Below are positions 36,782 to 47,920 of a DNA stretch of 64,000 nt, piece after piece. Every line of letters begins with the position of its first letter. Position 1 is the stretch's first letter. The DNA is from Himantopus leucocephalus (Eukaryota > Chordata > Aves > Charadriiformes > Recurvirostridae), in NCBI GenBank assembly GCA_003993805.1, contig RSEF01000003.1, positions 81,855,129 to 81,919,128 on the forward strand. The letters run 5' to 3'. The notes beneath the pieces are model-generated. The model made no database searches, was not told where the DNA came from, and was given only the letters and a program-made list of their open reading frames with translations. The position numbers and the translations under genes are program-made.

Positions 36782-38224
36782 CTTGCATTATATGCATATT
36801 AGCCATTATATGGCTAATAAATGGTTATATGAAGTTGGTGGTTTTACCACTCCCTTTCCCACTTCTGATTACATTTTTGAGAGGTTTTGACCTATCCAGC
36901 TAGGTCTGTATTTTTACGAAAATATGAATACTACAGATGCAACCTCCAGTCAGCCCTGCCCCATAGAGGAAAAGAGGTTAGATGCATGGTTACCTATATG
37001 TGATTTCTGTTCAGGTCTCTTCAGAAACATTAATTTCCCCATTAGCTAGCAGGAAGCCTAGATAACTAACCAGAACCTCCAGCTGGGGCCAAGTATTCCA
37101 TTTTCAAGAATTCTGATGTGTAATTCAGAGCTACATCAGCAGATGCTGTAAATCTTGCCTTAAATATTTCTTCTTTATTTGAAATACATCTTTCAGCTCT
37201 TTATATATGGCCTGATGGTTATATTGAAAAATTGCTAATGTCATCTACTGGCAGGCTCAAGTGCAAGGTTTAGGCATGAATTTAGAATCCGCAATTCTTC
37301 ACAAACTTTTTGAGAAAAAATTTTGGAAAAAGGGGAGCCATTAGCTTAGATTTTTGTAATGCTGTAATTTTGCATGGTTTTTGTACAGGCTACTGCCTTG
37401 TTTTGTTGTGAATTTTGCAATGAGTAATAGCAACAACAATAATAAATCCCTGGCCATTATTTTGCTCTTGTGTTTTGAATCATTACTTTTTACCATGTTC
37501 ATCAGACGTAGTAGGTCACAAAACTCTCAGAAGCAATAATATGGCACCATAAAACCCACAGTGACTATGTGGTGGGCTGTTCCCAAAGATGTAATTTATA
37601 TCAAACTGCTCTTCAAAAGTGGTTGAGAGATGATTTGCTTACTGAAGAATCTAATTCTTTCTTAACTCCCTTTAAAGCATTCACAGAATTTTAACAGATG
37701 AAACATTTGGCAAAGAGGTCTGAAAGATTTTTAAAATATCTCAAAAATGCATCATGAGACAACTGCTGAGGCCAGTGCAACCTGCAGAAATTTACACTGG
37801 GTAAAGGTTTGTTCCTGTGTCTCCCCACCTGATATTGCTGCTGGTCACTAGGAAGATCTCAAAAGCAGAGTGAGAATAGCATCACAGAGATTGTCATTCT
37901 CCTCCTTATGGGGCAAATTGATAGTGACGAGCAGAAAATTGCATCAAGGGGGGTTTTGTGTTTTTTCTTTTTTTTTTCCTTTTTCTTCCCCTTTTCAGCT
38001 TTCTTCAGAACCTGAGCTTGGAAAGTTCATGAAATCTAATAGAAGAAGAGCTAGAGTCTTAGAAGGAAGTGTTGATGAGCTGTGAGAACTAAAATGCTAA
38101 GTGACTTAGAACGGCAAACTTCCAAGTACCTATCCTGCACCCATAGTGGTGGTGAACACCGAAAAGCAATCTCTTTTTATGCTGGAGGTAAAATATGTTC
38201 AGATGATGACAATGATAATGATGA

Positions 38225-38597
38225 TGAGAGGGAGCATAGGATTTGTCATACTGGATCAGACAAATCCTATGTTCCTTCTCAGCTGTTGAGTTGCATTTTT
38301 GCTGCCTTCGGAAGTGACCGATGTCTGATGCTTGAGGGGAAGTTGAAGAAAAGCCCTTAATGCACTTAACCGGCTGTGTGGAAAGTAAAGTAAAGAAGGG
38401 GATATCTTCGTGACCCCTGCAGCTATCAATTTATCCTCTGAAGCATAGTAATAGATTACTTTAACATTCATATTGTTGTTATTACTCATAAAATTATTCA
38501 GCCCTTTAAAAATCTTTCAACGATATTTGACTTAATAATCTCCTGCTGGAGTTAATTCCAAGGGACGACAGCATGCTGTGAAAAGTATTCACTTTCA
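38225..38597 (-). mobile_element. Ancient CR1/L3-like LINE 3' tail
   Basis: On the plus strand, ATAGGATTTGTCATACTGGATCAGAC, GATGCTTGAGG, CTTCGTGACCCCTGCAG, CTCTGAAGCATAG, AACATTCATATTGTTGTTATTACT, TTATTCAGCCCTTTAAA and GTGAAAAGTATTC follow each other. This is the order seen in a very old amniote LINE tail common in birds, turtles and crocodilians, recognised from memory. Sense is the minus strand. Divergence is high, so the insertion is much older than the CR1 copies. The 77-codon minus-strand frame at 38256-38489 comes from this repeat and is not a gene. Confidence 0.8.
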
Positions 38598-39725
38598 CAA
38601 TTTTTGCTGTACTTTGCTTTCCATTTATTTCATTGCACATCCTTTATTGATTCATTATGGCATAGGGTTAAAAGTAGGGTCTTATCATTCTGCACTTCAT
38701 AAAAATAAATAGAAAGAACAGAACATTCCATTTTCCTACATGAAATAAAATTCAAGGTGTTTTCTTTTTGTGTGTATAATGAAGAGTTCAGTGTGTCTGT
38801 TTTTCTGTACCTGCAAACAGAAAAGGTAATGATGGCAAAACGTTCCACGATAAAAGATAAAATAATTTTGTGTTTCCTCTAGATGCATTCTGGATTTATG
38901 GGGTATATTCCGCAAACAGTTTCCCTGTATATACTTTTATTGTGAATAGTTTGATTGATTCCTGAAGAAATTTCAGTAACACCTGAGATATTAACATGGA
39001 AAACAATCCCCACCTATCAATTAATTTTTAATTGAGACTGATCATCCTCAAGTTGAAGTTGTGCTCCAGAGTTTCAGGTGGAAATAAGAATGTGGAATAT
39101 TACATTTTTAGAGGCAGAAGGGAACATTCTGTTTATCCTGCCATACATACAAATTCATCAAAAGATTCCTATTTTTGTATCAAGCTATACATTCTGGAGG
39201 ATCTGGAATCCTGCTAAACCTGTTTCAAAGAATTAATTAGAAACAAGTGCATTTATCTTCATGAATGCTGGACTGACAATCTTTTGGCATATTTTTCCAA
39301 TTACATATGAGACTGTCTTGATTCATAGTTAGGATCACACTGTCTAATATAATGTGGCAATAAGAACTAAGAAGCATGTACCCAAACATACCAAAGCATT
39401 ATTTCAGGAATAGTTAATAGCATATGAAATCTTACAGTTGGTGAAAATTCCGAGAAATGTACATACCCATATTTGTATATTGACAAATATAGTCTTAATT
39501 AACCTTTAGCACAAGTAGCTGATGAAGCTACTTTGCTGCGAAATCAGATCCTGAGTATCTATACCAATTCAGTTAAACACATATTTTTTTTTCCTTCTAC
39601 CACTTCTAAATCAAAACTAAATTTTATTTGCACACTATCTTTATTCCTTTAGGCAACTCTCTGGTAAGAACAGGAGCTGTGCTGTAGGTTTTAGCTTGCA
39701 GGTCAGCGTGGTCAGTCAAACAAAC

Positions 39726-39861
39726 CTCCTCCAGATGAGCTTCAGCCTCAAGGATCCTTCTGTCTGTCCTGTTAGCTTTTCCCCAGGGCATGACAATTTG
39801 AGCAACAAATGCAGCCTGTGCAACTTTGTTTTTCTCCTTCAACAATGAAGCCTGTCTGTTG
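39726..39861 (-). other. Speculative coding exon
   Basis: Minus strand: acceptor CATCTTCCTGTTGCAG, one base, then 45 codons (QASLLKEKNKVAQAAFVAQI ... RRILEAEAHLEE) to a GTTTGT donor. The frame stays open past the donor to a stop at about 39627, where the stop overlaps an AATAAA. The composition is helical and charged. The start phase fits the candidate at 40161-40254. The family was not recognised. Confidence 0.22.
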
Positions 39862-40160
39862 CTGCAACAGGAAGATGAGAAAAGGAAGACTGGAAGAAGA
39901 AGGGAAGGGCTTTACTGAAGCCTTCTGTTGCTTCTTGTCTTCTCACCAATGAGAAGAAAGGCACAGCAGTGCGCCAAGTAGGGCAGCAGAAGAGAGGCTA
40001 CTGAGCACCCCCGGTCCTCACTCTTGGCTGCTGCTTCTCTGCGCAGGCTCCTAAACCCCAGACAGTTCAGTTTGTGTCCTTCGTATTCCTATCATATTTG
40101 AGGTCTGCAAATCTGCAGAAGTATTTCCAGTTAGGTGCATCTAAGCAACCTAGTGTACAC

Positions 40161-41001
40161 TAGAAACTGAATTTTTCTCTGCTTATCTTTTCCGAACGTC
40201 TGTTCATCAGCCTTTTGCAGACCACTTCTGAACACCTTCCGAAAGCATTGGGGTCTGCACAAAAATTGAATTGCAAGTGTTAATCTTTTTTTGAAAACAG
40301 TACAGAAAGAGTAGATGTATGTTTTCAGCAATCTGGGTTTCCTTCAGCAAGGCCTCTTTGAATTAGATGGTTTAGTACATTTGCTCAGTATTTCCAGATG
40401 TTCATCCAGGTGCACATGTTTCTGTTTAAGCAATAGAAGTGTCCCCAATGCTGACCAGCCCCTGTAATCAGATCAGTGCTCCATCTGCTGCTACATAGTC
40501 GCCTGGTATTTTTAAAGCATTCAGTCATGAAGTAGGTGATCCAGGTTCAATTCCTTTTTCTGCCTGAAGAAGGGTATTACCTGTGTCCCACTGGAATGTG
40601 TTACATTCATAAAAATGTGAAGGAGCTCTTGCTCTATTTTCCCTTTTGAAACTGTGTCTGTGTGTATAAAAGATTTCAAGTTTCCCTGGCCTGGAAAGAG
40701 AAAGAGTGTAGTGGTGTAACTCAGCACCTCAGCGCTGGGTACTGTTGCCTCAGCAAAAGGGGACTGACTGCAAGGAATTTATGTGAAATCATTGCTTAAT
40801 TTTGAACTCAGAAATGGCCCTGGGACCAAGAACTGGTATTTTCCAATTGACAAGTGATGAATATCTTTGTTTTGCAGTCCAGTACAGAGTGTACTGGACA
40901 TTATTTTGAGGTTGTTGAATCCCCCTATTCACTGCAAGTGGGTACCTGCAGGCCCATCTGAAGTGCTGGATGTCACAGAGCCATGTCATTAACACTGGGT
41001 G
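40161..41001 (-). other. Speculative three-exon cluster
   Basis: Minus-strand segments 40946-41001 (HPVLMTWLCDIQHFRWAC), 40581-40690 (acceptor CTCTTTCTCTTTCCAG, donor GTAATA) and 40161-40254 (acceptor TTTTTGTGCAG) join in consistent phase. Read that way, the second gives LEIFYTHRHSFKREN and the third SEVVCKRLMNRRSEK. The second segment is open in two frames, and the third in at least two, so the frame choice rests only on phase matching. No family was recognised. Confidence 0.2.
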
Positions 41002-43136
41002 CTGCAGTACTGCGGCTTTTACGCATTTAAGCGTCAGACCGGATCCAGTCCTTGATGTCTTTCAATGTCTGACCTTTTTATTTCTTACTGCTTCAATCTC
41101 TCCTGAGGATGGTCTAATTTGTGACAACGTTATACTTTGTTCACTTTCTCCATCTTACAGAAAATTGTTATTTTCAAGTCCTTTTTTTTTTTAATAGGTA
41201 CTTTTCCAGCAATAATTATGGCTGCTACTTGATCAAGAGATTCAGAAGCTGGTAGCATGAGTCACTTTTCCTATTCAGCTTCCACAATGTCATGATAATG
41301 ACACTTTCTTAATCTAAACACCTGCCTGTCCTCTGCCGTACCAAAAGCACCTCCGTTCTCCATTCCTATAATTTCATTTTGTTTGAGTCTTTTCTTCCTT
41401 TCTGTGAAACTGCAGTCGTATCATCTACATTTTCTTCACGCAATCTTTTTATTTCACATCAATGCACATCCAACAGGTTACCTCCTTCTGTGCAAATAGT
41501 ACCTCTAATTGATAGTGAGAATCCACCCTCCAGTTGCTTTTGTCTGTCTCTAATGTAAATCTCATACATACAAATATATATGTTTTGTTTGCTGCGTTAC
41601 AGATGTGCCAAAAACAAAGCAATCATTTTCATCTCTGAAGCAACTAAATCATGTGTTCTGACCACTTGGAGAATTGTAACAGCTGCAGATACAAGGGAAG
41701 CTGAAGGGTCAAGCCATTCACTCCTTTCCCATTGCCAGGTTGTTCTCAATAATATATACCTAACGTTGTGCATCCCATTTTTAAATGTAGCTTCTTTTCA
41801 TTCTACTTAAGTCCAAAAAACTGAGACACAGGTTACTACTTTATAGCAGAATAACTCTCTTTGACTCTAAGATGCTTCTGGCTTTTAGATTTATTTTATT
41901 GAGTGTACAGACTGAGATTAAGGGCATTTCATTTTTATAAAGAACTAAAATATGGGTAATATGAAATCTGAGCTGAAGTGGGAACTGGTCCAAAAATACT
42001 AACAGATTTGTGAATTTTCGGGTTCTGAAAAATGCATGATGACTTTGTCAAAGACTTGGGACCTTTGGTTATAACTTCCATACCCTCAGCCAAAAAACTC
42101 TTATACCGAACTACAAATAGGCTGAATACTCTGCTGTTATGAATCTAGTATCCCTGCTGACAGTGCTGCTTGGCCAATTTGCACCAGCTTAGGATCTGTC
42201 CTTTTGATCTGGCCATATGTTTTTTGATGATAAGCATCACAAATTAGGACTGGATTTTCAGAAAATCTCTTTTTCCCTTTTACGCCCCTAAGCATCGATA
42301 GGTGAGCAAAAGTTTTTAGACATTAGCAGATCTGACTTCGGCATTAATGGCTGGTGTTTCAAAGTACAGAAGACTCTGTTGTAAACTTTGCAGTTTCCTG
42401 ACTACAAGAAATTATACTGCAAGCGACTCTTGCCGTATAAAATCAAAACTAACCAGAAAATGTTGTGGGAACTAGAGTATCAAAATAAGTACTGAGCACA
42501 TATTTTGTCTTGCTAAGTTTAGCCTATAGAGTATTATACACTGGAGGGTTTTTGGTTCTGATTTTCTTGGATTCAAACCAGAATAAAGCCTGACTAGAAA
42601 TAAGGGAACAAATTGAAAGGATGTCGGAAGAGCAACAAAACTGATCAAATGACAAAATGAGAAAAATAACACCAAAGGGTCAGGTCCCCCTGCTGTTGTA
42701 TGGTATGGCAGGAGTGGTCTTAAAAGAACCGTATCAATAGAATGAGGTATCCTTAAAAATGTTTGGTTTTGTCATTATTAGTCAAGCTTTACCTGAATAA
42801 AAGAAAGAAAAGACTGCATGAACAAAAGCCAAGCTGCCCATGAAGGTGTACTAGCAGTCTCCAAAATTTTACACCAAGAAAACAGACAAAAAATTCAGAA
42901 AAAAAAGAAAATATCCAGAATAAAGGGCAAATGAAAAGAAGACCATTACTGGGAATTAATGGAGTTGAATTTCTTTTGGTGATTAATTTAGCATATATAC
43001 TTCAGTTTTGTAAAACCAAATTGATTTAGCATCTCAAGTAAGCCGCCATTAAAGGGAAATATCAGAAAACAGCATAGCTCAAACACTTTCTTAACTGAGA
43101 GGCAGAGTGCTTGTCAGCAACCAGGTACAGGCTTAC

Positions 43137-43258
43137 CAAGGGGATTGAGTAAGACATGTCTGGTACAGGGGGAACTGCAGCATCACTATCCAGACCTGCT
43201 TCTTTCTCTTCATAATGGAATGTGAGATATATTGCAGGTGGTCCCTCACACCAGCACA
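43137..43258 (-). other. Speculative coding exon
   Basis: Minus strand: acceptor GCATGCCAGACCTCAG and a perfect donor GTAAGC (43131-43136) bracket 122 bases that are open in two frames. One reads VRDHLQYISHSIMKRKKQV, the other YLTFHYEEKEAGLDSD. The first fits the phase of neighbouring candidates at 44343-44508 and 42542-42593. Two open frames in one short segment is a warning that openness alone is weak evidence. Confidence 0.2.
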
Positions 43259-44342
43259 CTGAGGTCTGGCATGCAGAGCTGGGACCTAGCTAGATAGTAC
43301 TGTTGTTATGACAAACTTGCTGCAGGTATTAGAGAAACACGCAGTGGGCCAAAGTGTATTGCAATTTCATTCTACAGGGCAGATTTAGGGATAGAATAAT
43401 TATATCAGTGTGAGGTTAAAAAATAACCCAGTGAGCCAAGTGCATGAGAAGCTGGATGCTGCATTCATTCATTTGCTAAGAACTGCTGTAAAGATGGGTG
43501 GTGAGAGTTCCTCAAAGGAGAAGACCACAAGGTTCCTTCATAATGGAAATTGCTAGGAAACCTAAATAGACAAACAGGTCCTAATTCCACCATCACATTT
43601 TCAGGACCAAGTTGTATAATACATATCAGGTAACAGCATATTATAGGAAGATAGTCTGGTTTTAAAGTAAACGTCAAGAGCCCCTCTATTAAAAAAAAAA
43701 TCTATTCTTTTATAGCAGTATAGGTAAACACGAGACCAGAGATGAGTGGAGAGGGAGGGGTAAAAACTGCACAATGATGGCAGTGTTCACCCTTTGCTGA
43801 TTCAACCTGTACCACTAACATGCAACAGTGACTATATTAAGTATTTTTACTATTCCCTACAAAGTCACCCTGGAGGAATGGCACAGCAGATCTGCTCAGG
43901 TTCTCAGCTTCCATGCTTTAAGCTCCATCTTAATTAGCTGGTGGAGTGAATGAAATTATTTTGCCATTCCTGTGTCCCAACTTGACAAACTGGGACTTGG
44001 CACTAGCTCAGTATAAGACACTCCGTGCAGCTATATATGGTATGTGTTAATGATGCTATTAGTAACACATTGCTGAATGTTAGCATGTTAGAGCTTGTAG
44101 CTTCATTTCTCTATGGAAGTGACTTGATTAATGTTAGAGAGATCTTTTTAACAAAGGTATAATTTCTGTGACATTATTTTACATTGTCAAAGAAAGAGGG
44201 ATAATCTTTACATTGAATATTATTATGTTTAATTAAACAGGCTGTGCCAGGCTTCCTCCTCCCCTATCCACTCACAGACATGTAGCATTTTTCCTTTTTT
44301 TAAAAAAAGAAAGGTACTAATATTTGAAGGGTCACCAGTCAC

Positions 44343-44508
44343 CTTAGTGAGTCCCCTAATGCCTGGTCTGCTGAAGGCTGATGAGTACCTAACTGTAGAG
44401 TAGTTGCAGAGTGCCCAGTCAGTGTGAGATGTCACTTCAACAGACTGTTTCTGTAGATCTGGTATTTTTATATGGAAGCTTGTCATTAGAACAACGAAGA
44501 CGGATCTT
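44343..44508 (-). other. Speculative coding exon
   Basis: Minus strand: acceptor CACTATTTGCGTTAG, one base, then 55 open codons (FVVLMTSFHIKIPDLQKQSV ... RPGIRGLTK) to donor AAG/GTGACT. An earlier donor (GTACTC) is also possible. The start phase fits 45362-45483. No family was recognised. Confidence 0.18.
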
Positions 44509-45361
44509 CTAACGCAAATAGTGACACAATGGGGACACATTCATCAAAGAAGTAGCAGGTAGGGTGTTTTTTGGAAGGGAAGATTGTTAATGATTAAATA
44601 GCAATCCTACTAATTAAAAGTCAAAAGTAAATAAATAAGGGATAACTCCCATGATAATTGCCAAATTTATATATTTAGAGAAATGTAGCATATCATAAAT
44701 ATTAAATTGGGCTATTATCTGAAGTGTGTCTGTGCCAGGGATCCATAAATAAAGACCTTAGGGACTAATCACTAGAAATTTTCATTATTTATCTCCATCC
44801 ACATTTTAAAAAACAGAAAAGCTATGTCTTCTTTTCAGTGTAAACCACAAAGGAAACACATTCATTTTTTGATGAATCTTTTGGGGAGGAGAAAAGAAAG
44901 AATAATGCAGTGGGGAAACTACAAATAAGAGAAGATCTCAACCATGAGAAAATCTTTCAAGAAAAAGCTTGCCTTCTCTTTTCTTCTGAGCATTAACCTC
45001 CTATTAAGTACACTAGTTTTATGTCAATGTGTAGCTCCATTGACTTCAATTAAGCTATCTCAGATACCCACCCTGCTGAGAGAGCAACCACAGACTTTTA
45101 AAAAGTCATCCAACACAGAAATGTGGCAAGAGTGGTGAATCAAGTCATTTGTGTAATTTTAATTGTTAGTCCTGCCTTGCACCTTATGTAATAATTTATG
45201 CAAAGAAGGTACCTAAAGGCCGTTTTAGGGCCTCTGGTATTGCTACTGATATTAATGGGACTATTTTATGCCTGGTTTTGCAAGATTAAATGTGTATAAT
45301 GTGCACAATTTTATGCACAGTTGGCTTCACTGATCCAGGATGCTGAGGCATTGGGACTGAC

Positions 45362-45483
45362 CTTGTACTGCATAGGCCCTGGGAGCGTTGTCTTCTTGGC
45401 TCACTCAATGGTGCCAAAACCCACACTGGCTGAACAGATTGAGAAAGTGGGTCCTGAGTATGTGGGGTTGACTCTACAGTCTT
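45362..45483 (-). other. Speculative exon with an open frame on the other strand too
   Basis: The minus strand has a very good acceptor (ACACCATCCTCTCTTCTAATTTCGCAG), 40 open codons (HTQDPLSQSVQPVWVLAPLS) and a GTCAGT donor. The plus strand, however, has a longer 63-codon frame at 45321-45512 (EALGLTLYCIGPGSVVFLAH), preceded by TTTTATGCACAG and followed by GGTGTGAGTAA. Base composition by codon position favours the plus-strand frame, while phase with neighbours favours the minus. Neither is established. Confidence 0.18.
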
Positions 45484-47790
45484 CTGCGAAATTAGAAGAG
45501 AGGATGGTGTGAGTAATGCATCAGTACAGAATCTGTAAAGAAGTTTCATTGGAAACTGCAAGCTCATTTGGAAACCTCCGTGGTGAATTGTGCCATAGAC
45601 AAGTCAGACCACTGCCTCTGGATTATTCTTGGAATTGCTTTGATTTGGCCAGAGATTATCCTTGATCCACCAAATGTTTGAGCTCCAGTAATGAGGACAA
45701 AGTGTGAGAGAGATTCTGCAGCTTGACATTGGGGTATTGACAGAGAAATACAGTTTCTGACAATTGGCAGCGCTTCCCTTCGTATCCCCGCTGTCCTACA
45801 GTAATCCTCTTTGGCCTTTTGACTACTGAAAAATGATGATATTTTTCCTTATATATGTTGGATATTATATGAAAGCTAGTAGTTATAAACAGTTAAAATC
45901 CAGCTAAGAAGTATCAAGAGTTACTTGAGGAGAGTACTAGCCAGCTATTGCCAGTACACTAAGCCACCAGATCTTTTTGAAGCATGACAATAAACGTGCT
46001 GCAAAATCATTCACACAGTTGCGCAGAATTTTTAGGCAGAAGTGATATTCTGCAAGCTGAGATCCTGAATCCTTTCTGAATTCCAGTAGTTTTGAAAGGA
46101 TAAAAGCCCTGCAAGTCTGTGAAGTCACCCATCCAATATGGGAGGCCAAGAGTAAAAACAGGACCCCTGACCTCTCCCTTCTTCCTCATTTAGATACTTT
46201 TCTCCGTAACGGTGGGTAAAGTGCAGTAGTGGAATGCTATTGCTATTAAGTGAAAAATGAGCTTTTACAGGAAGCCATGAAAATGAAAGTAATAATTAAA
46301 TCTTCATATAACTTTAGGTTGTATTGTAAGTGCTTAGCTGAAAAATTCGTCTTTAACTCATGGCCCGCAGCAATCACATCTGTTATATTTTAGGAACAGA
46401 AAGCTAATGAGGTGGAATCTGGAGTACTGAGCTTAATTGGGCTTGTTTTGATTAAGTGTATGTGCTGGGAATATTTTACACACTAGTATAAATTGCAAAA
46501 CAGTCAACATAAGCCACAAAATTTGCAAAATCCATTGTGGGTAGTGTTAGAGAAAGGGCTGTTTCCAATAAACAATAAATAGCAAAAGAAAATATCTGAG
46601 GTTTTGATGAAAAAAGTGTACTTTAATTTGCCTAATTAGTGGCTTTCTATGGTTGTAAATGCATTTCCCTCTCTTGTTCACATACACACAAATACACACA
46701 CAGAGACACACACAAATGTGCTGTACATTATACAATTGTAACAGCTTGTCTTTGGGCTGGGTAGATTAAGTCTGACTGGCAAAGGCATTTAAAACTGCAT
46801 AATCTTTATACAAGCGTGAAAATTTGACGTATCCTTTATATATTACATATTTAGCAGAAAGAATAATATTTTACAGCAGTTTCAAAAATATGTGTTTCAA
46901 GGGGGGAAGTGTGCAGTTTTTCTCCTGCCAATCCTTATCGCTTTGGGCCATACTCTTAGATAATATAAATCCACATAACTTCATTGACTCCAGTACACTT
47001 TGCTGATCCACTCAATTTAGATCTGATCTCTTGAGTTCCCATGTGTATTCAAAACATAGGAGGTAGAGAAAAATATGAGTGGTATATTTTAGCAACATTA
47101 AAAATGGTTTTAAATGGATTTTCTCTATGTTAAAAAATGCTACAAGCTGGATGCCTGATATTTTGGTATAATCCATAACTAGAAACAGATGCTGATTCTT
47201 CAAAGTAAATTGCATATGAATGAAAAGTCATCCTGTTTAGATAGCAGTAAAAAAAATCAACAAAAAAAATTTTGTCCAGTGTTTTCATTAGTAGTTCTCA
47301 AAATTGCTTTAAAGTAAAAATACCTCCACTTTTGCACAAGGAAAGTGAGGCACCAAGAATTGGCTTGCAGAAAGCCAGTTCCTCGAGTGATGATGGTCTG
47401 TCCAGTGGCCACCTGATCTGTCATAGACTATGGAGACTGACATAAGCTACATGACAGAGTCACCTGACTTTTGAATCCTTCTCTGGCTATGTGGGTTGAA
47501 GATTAAAATGCTGATATCTTTACAGCACTGATATAGATCAACATATTTTGTCCAACTCAGAAATGGCTGTCTTGTGTTGAGCCTTTTCAGCTGGTAGATA
47601 TTTTCCCCCGACCCCAAATACAAATTAAAATTTTAGGTTGAGATTTTCAAATTTTTTAATTTCAGTGGGATTTAGTTATCAGGTTCTTCAAGCCTTTTAA
47701 AATCCCAGCTTTAATCAGTGAACAGTTCTCTATAAGTGACTAATACCTAAGAAACCCTTAAGACCTAACAACTTCATTTTAGTTGCTTAC

Positions 47791-47920
47791 TGGTTTTATA
47801 CGTTTCAAAACTTTTAGCCTGGGATGCAATTATTGCTAGGTAAAGGAGACATTCTTTCAGATAAGTCTCCAAACAATCTCTGACCTTCCCAGTATTCATG
47901 CTGTCTGTTCTGTTCCACAG
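47791..47920 (-). other. Speculative coding exon
   Basis: Minus strand: acceptor TTATTCCTATTACCTCCTACTGAG, 43 codons plus one base (MNTGKVRDCLETYLKECLLY ... SFETYKT), and a strong donor GTAAGC at 47785-47790. Purines occupy about 65% of first codon positions, which is coding-like. No family was recognised. Confidence 0.23.

Larger units (their letters stand above)
35269..38224. other. Unique-looking AT-rich DNA, speculative exons
   Basis: No repeat family recognised. A T run occurs near 37967-37981. The coding candidates at 36319-36419 and 36578-36781 are listed. A further weak one (35293-35369) sits beside the inverted CR1 tail. Confidence 0.5.

Noticed and set aside
38256..38489. 77-codon minus-strand frame with plausible protein look
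   Set aside because: It lies inside the ancient CR1/L3-like repeat and is explained by it.
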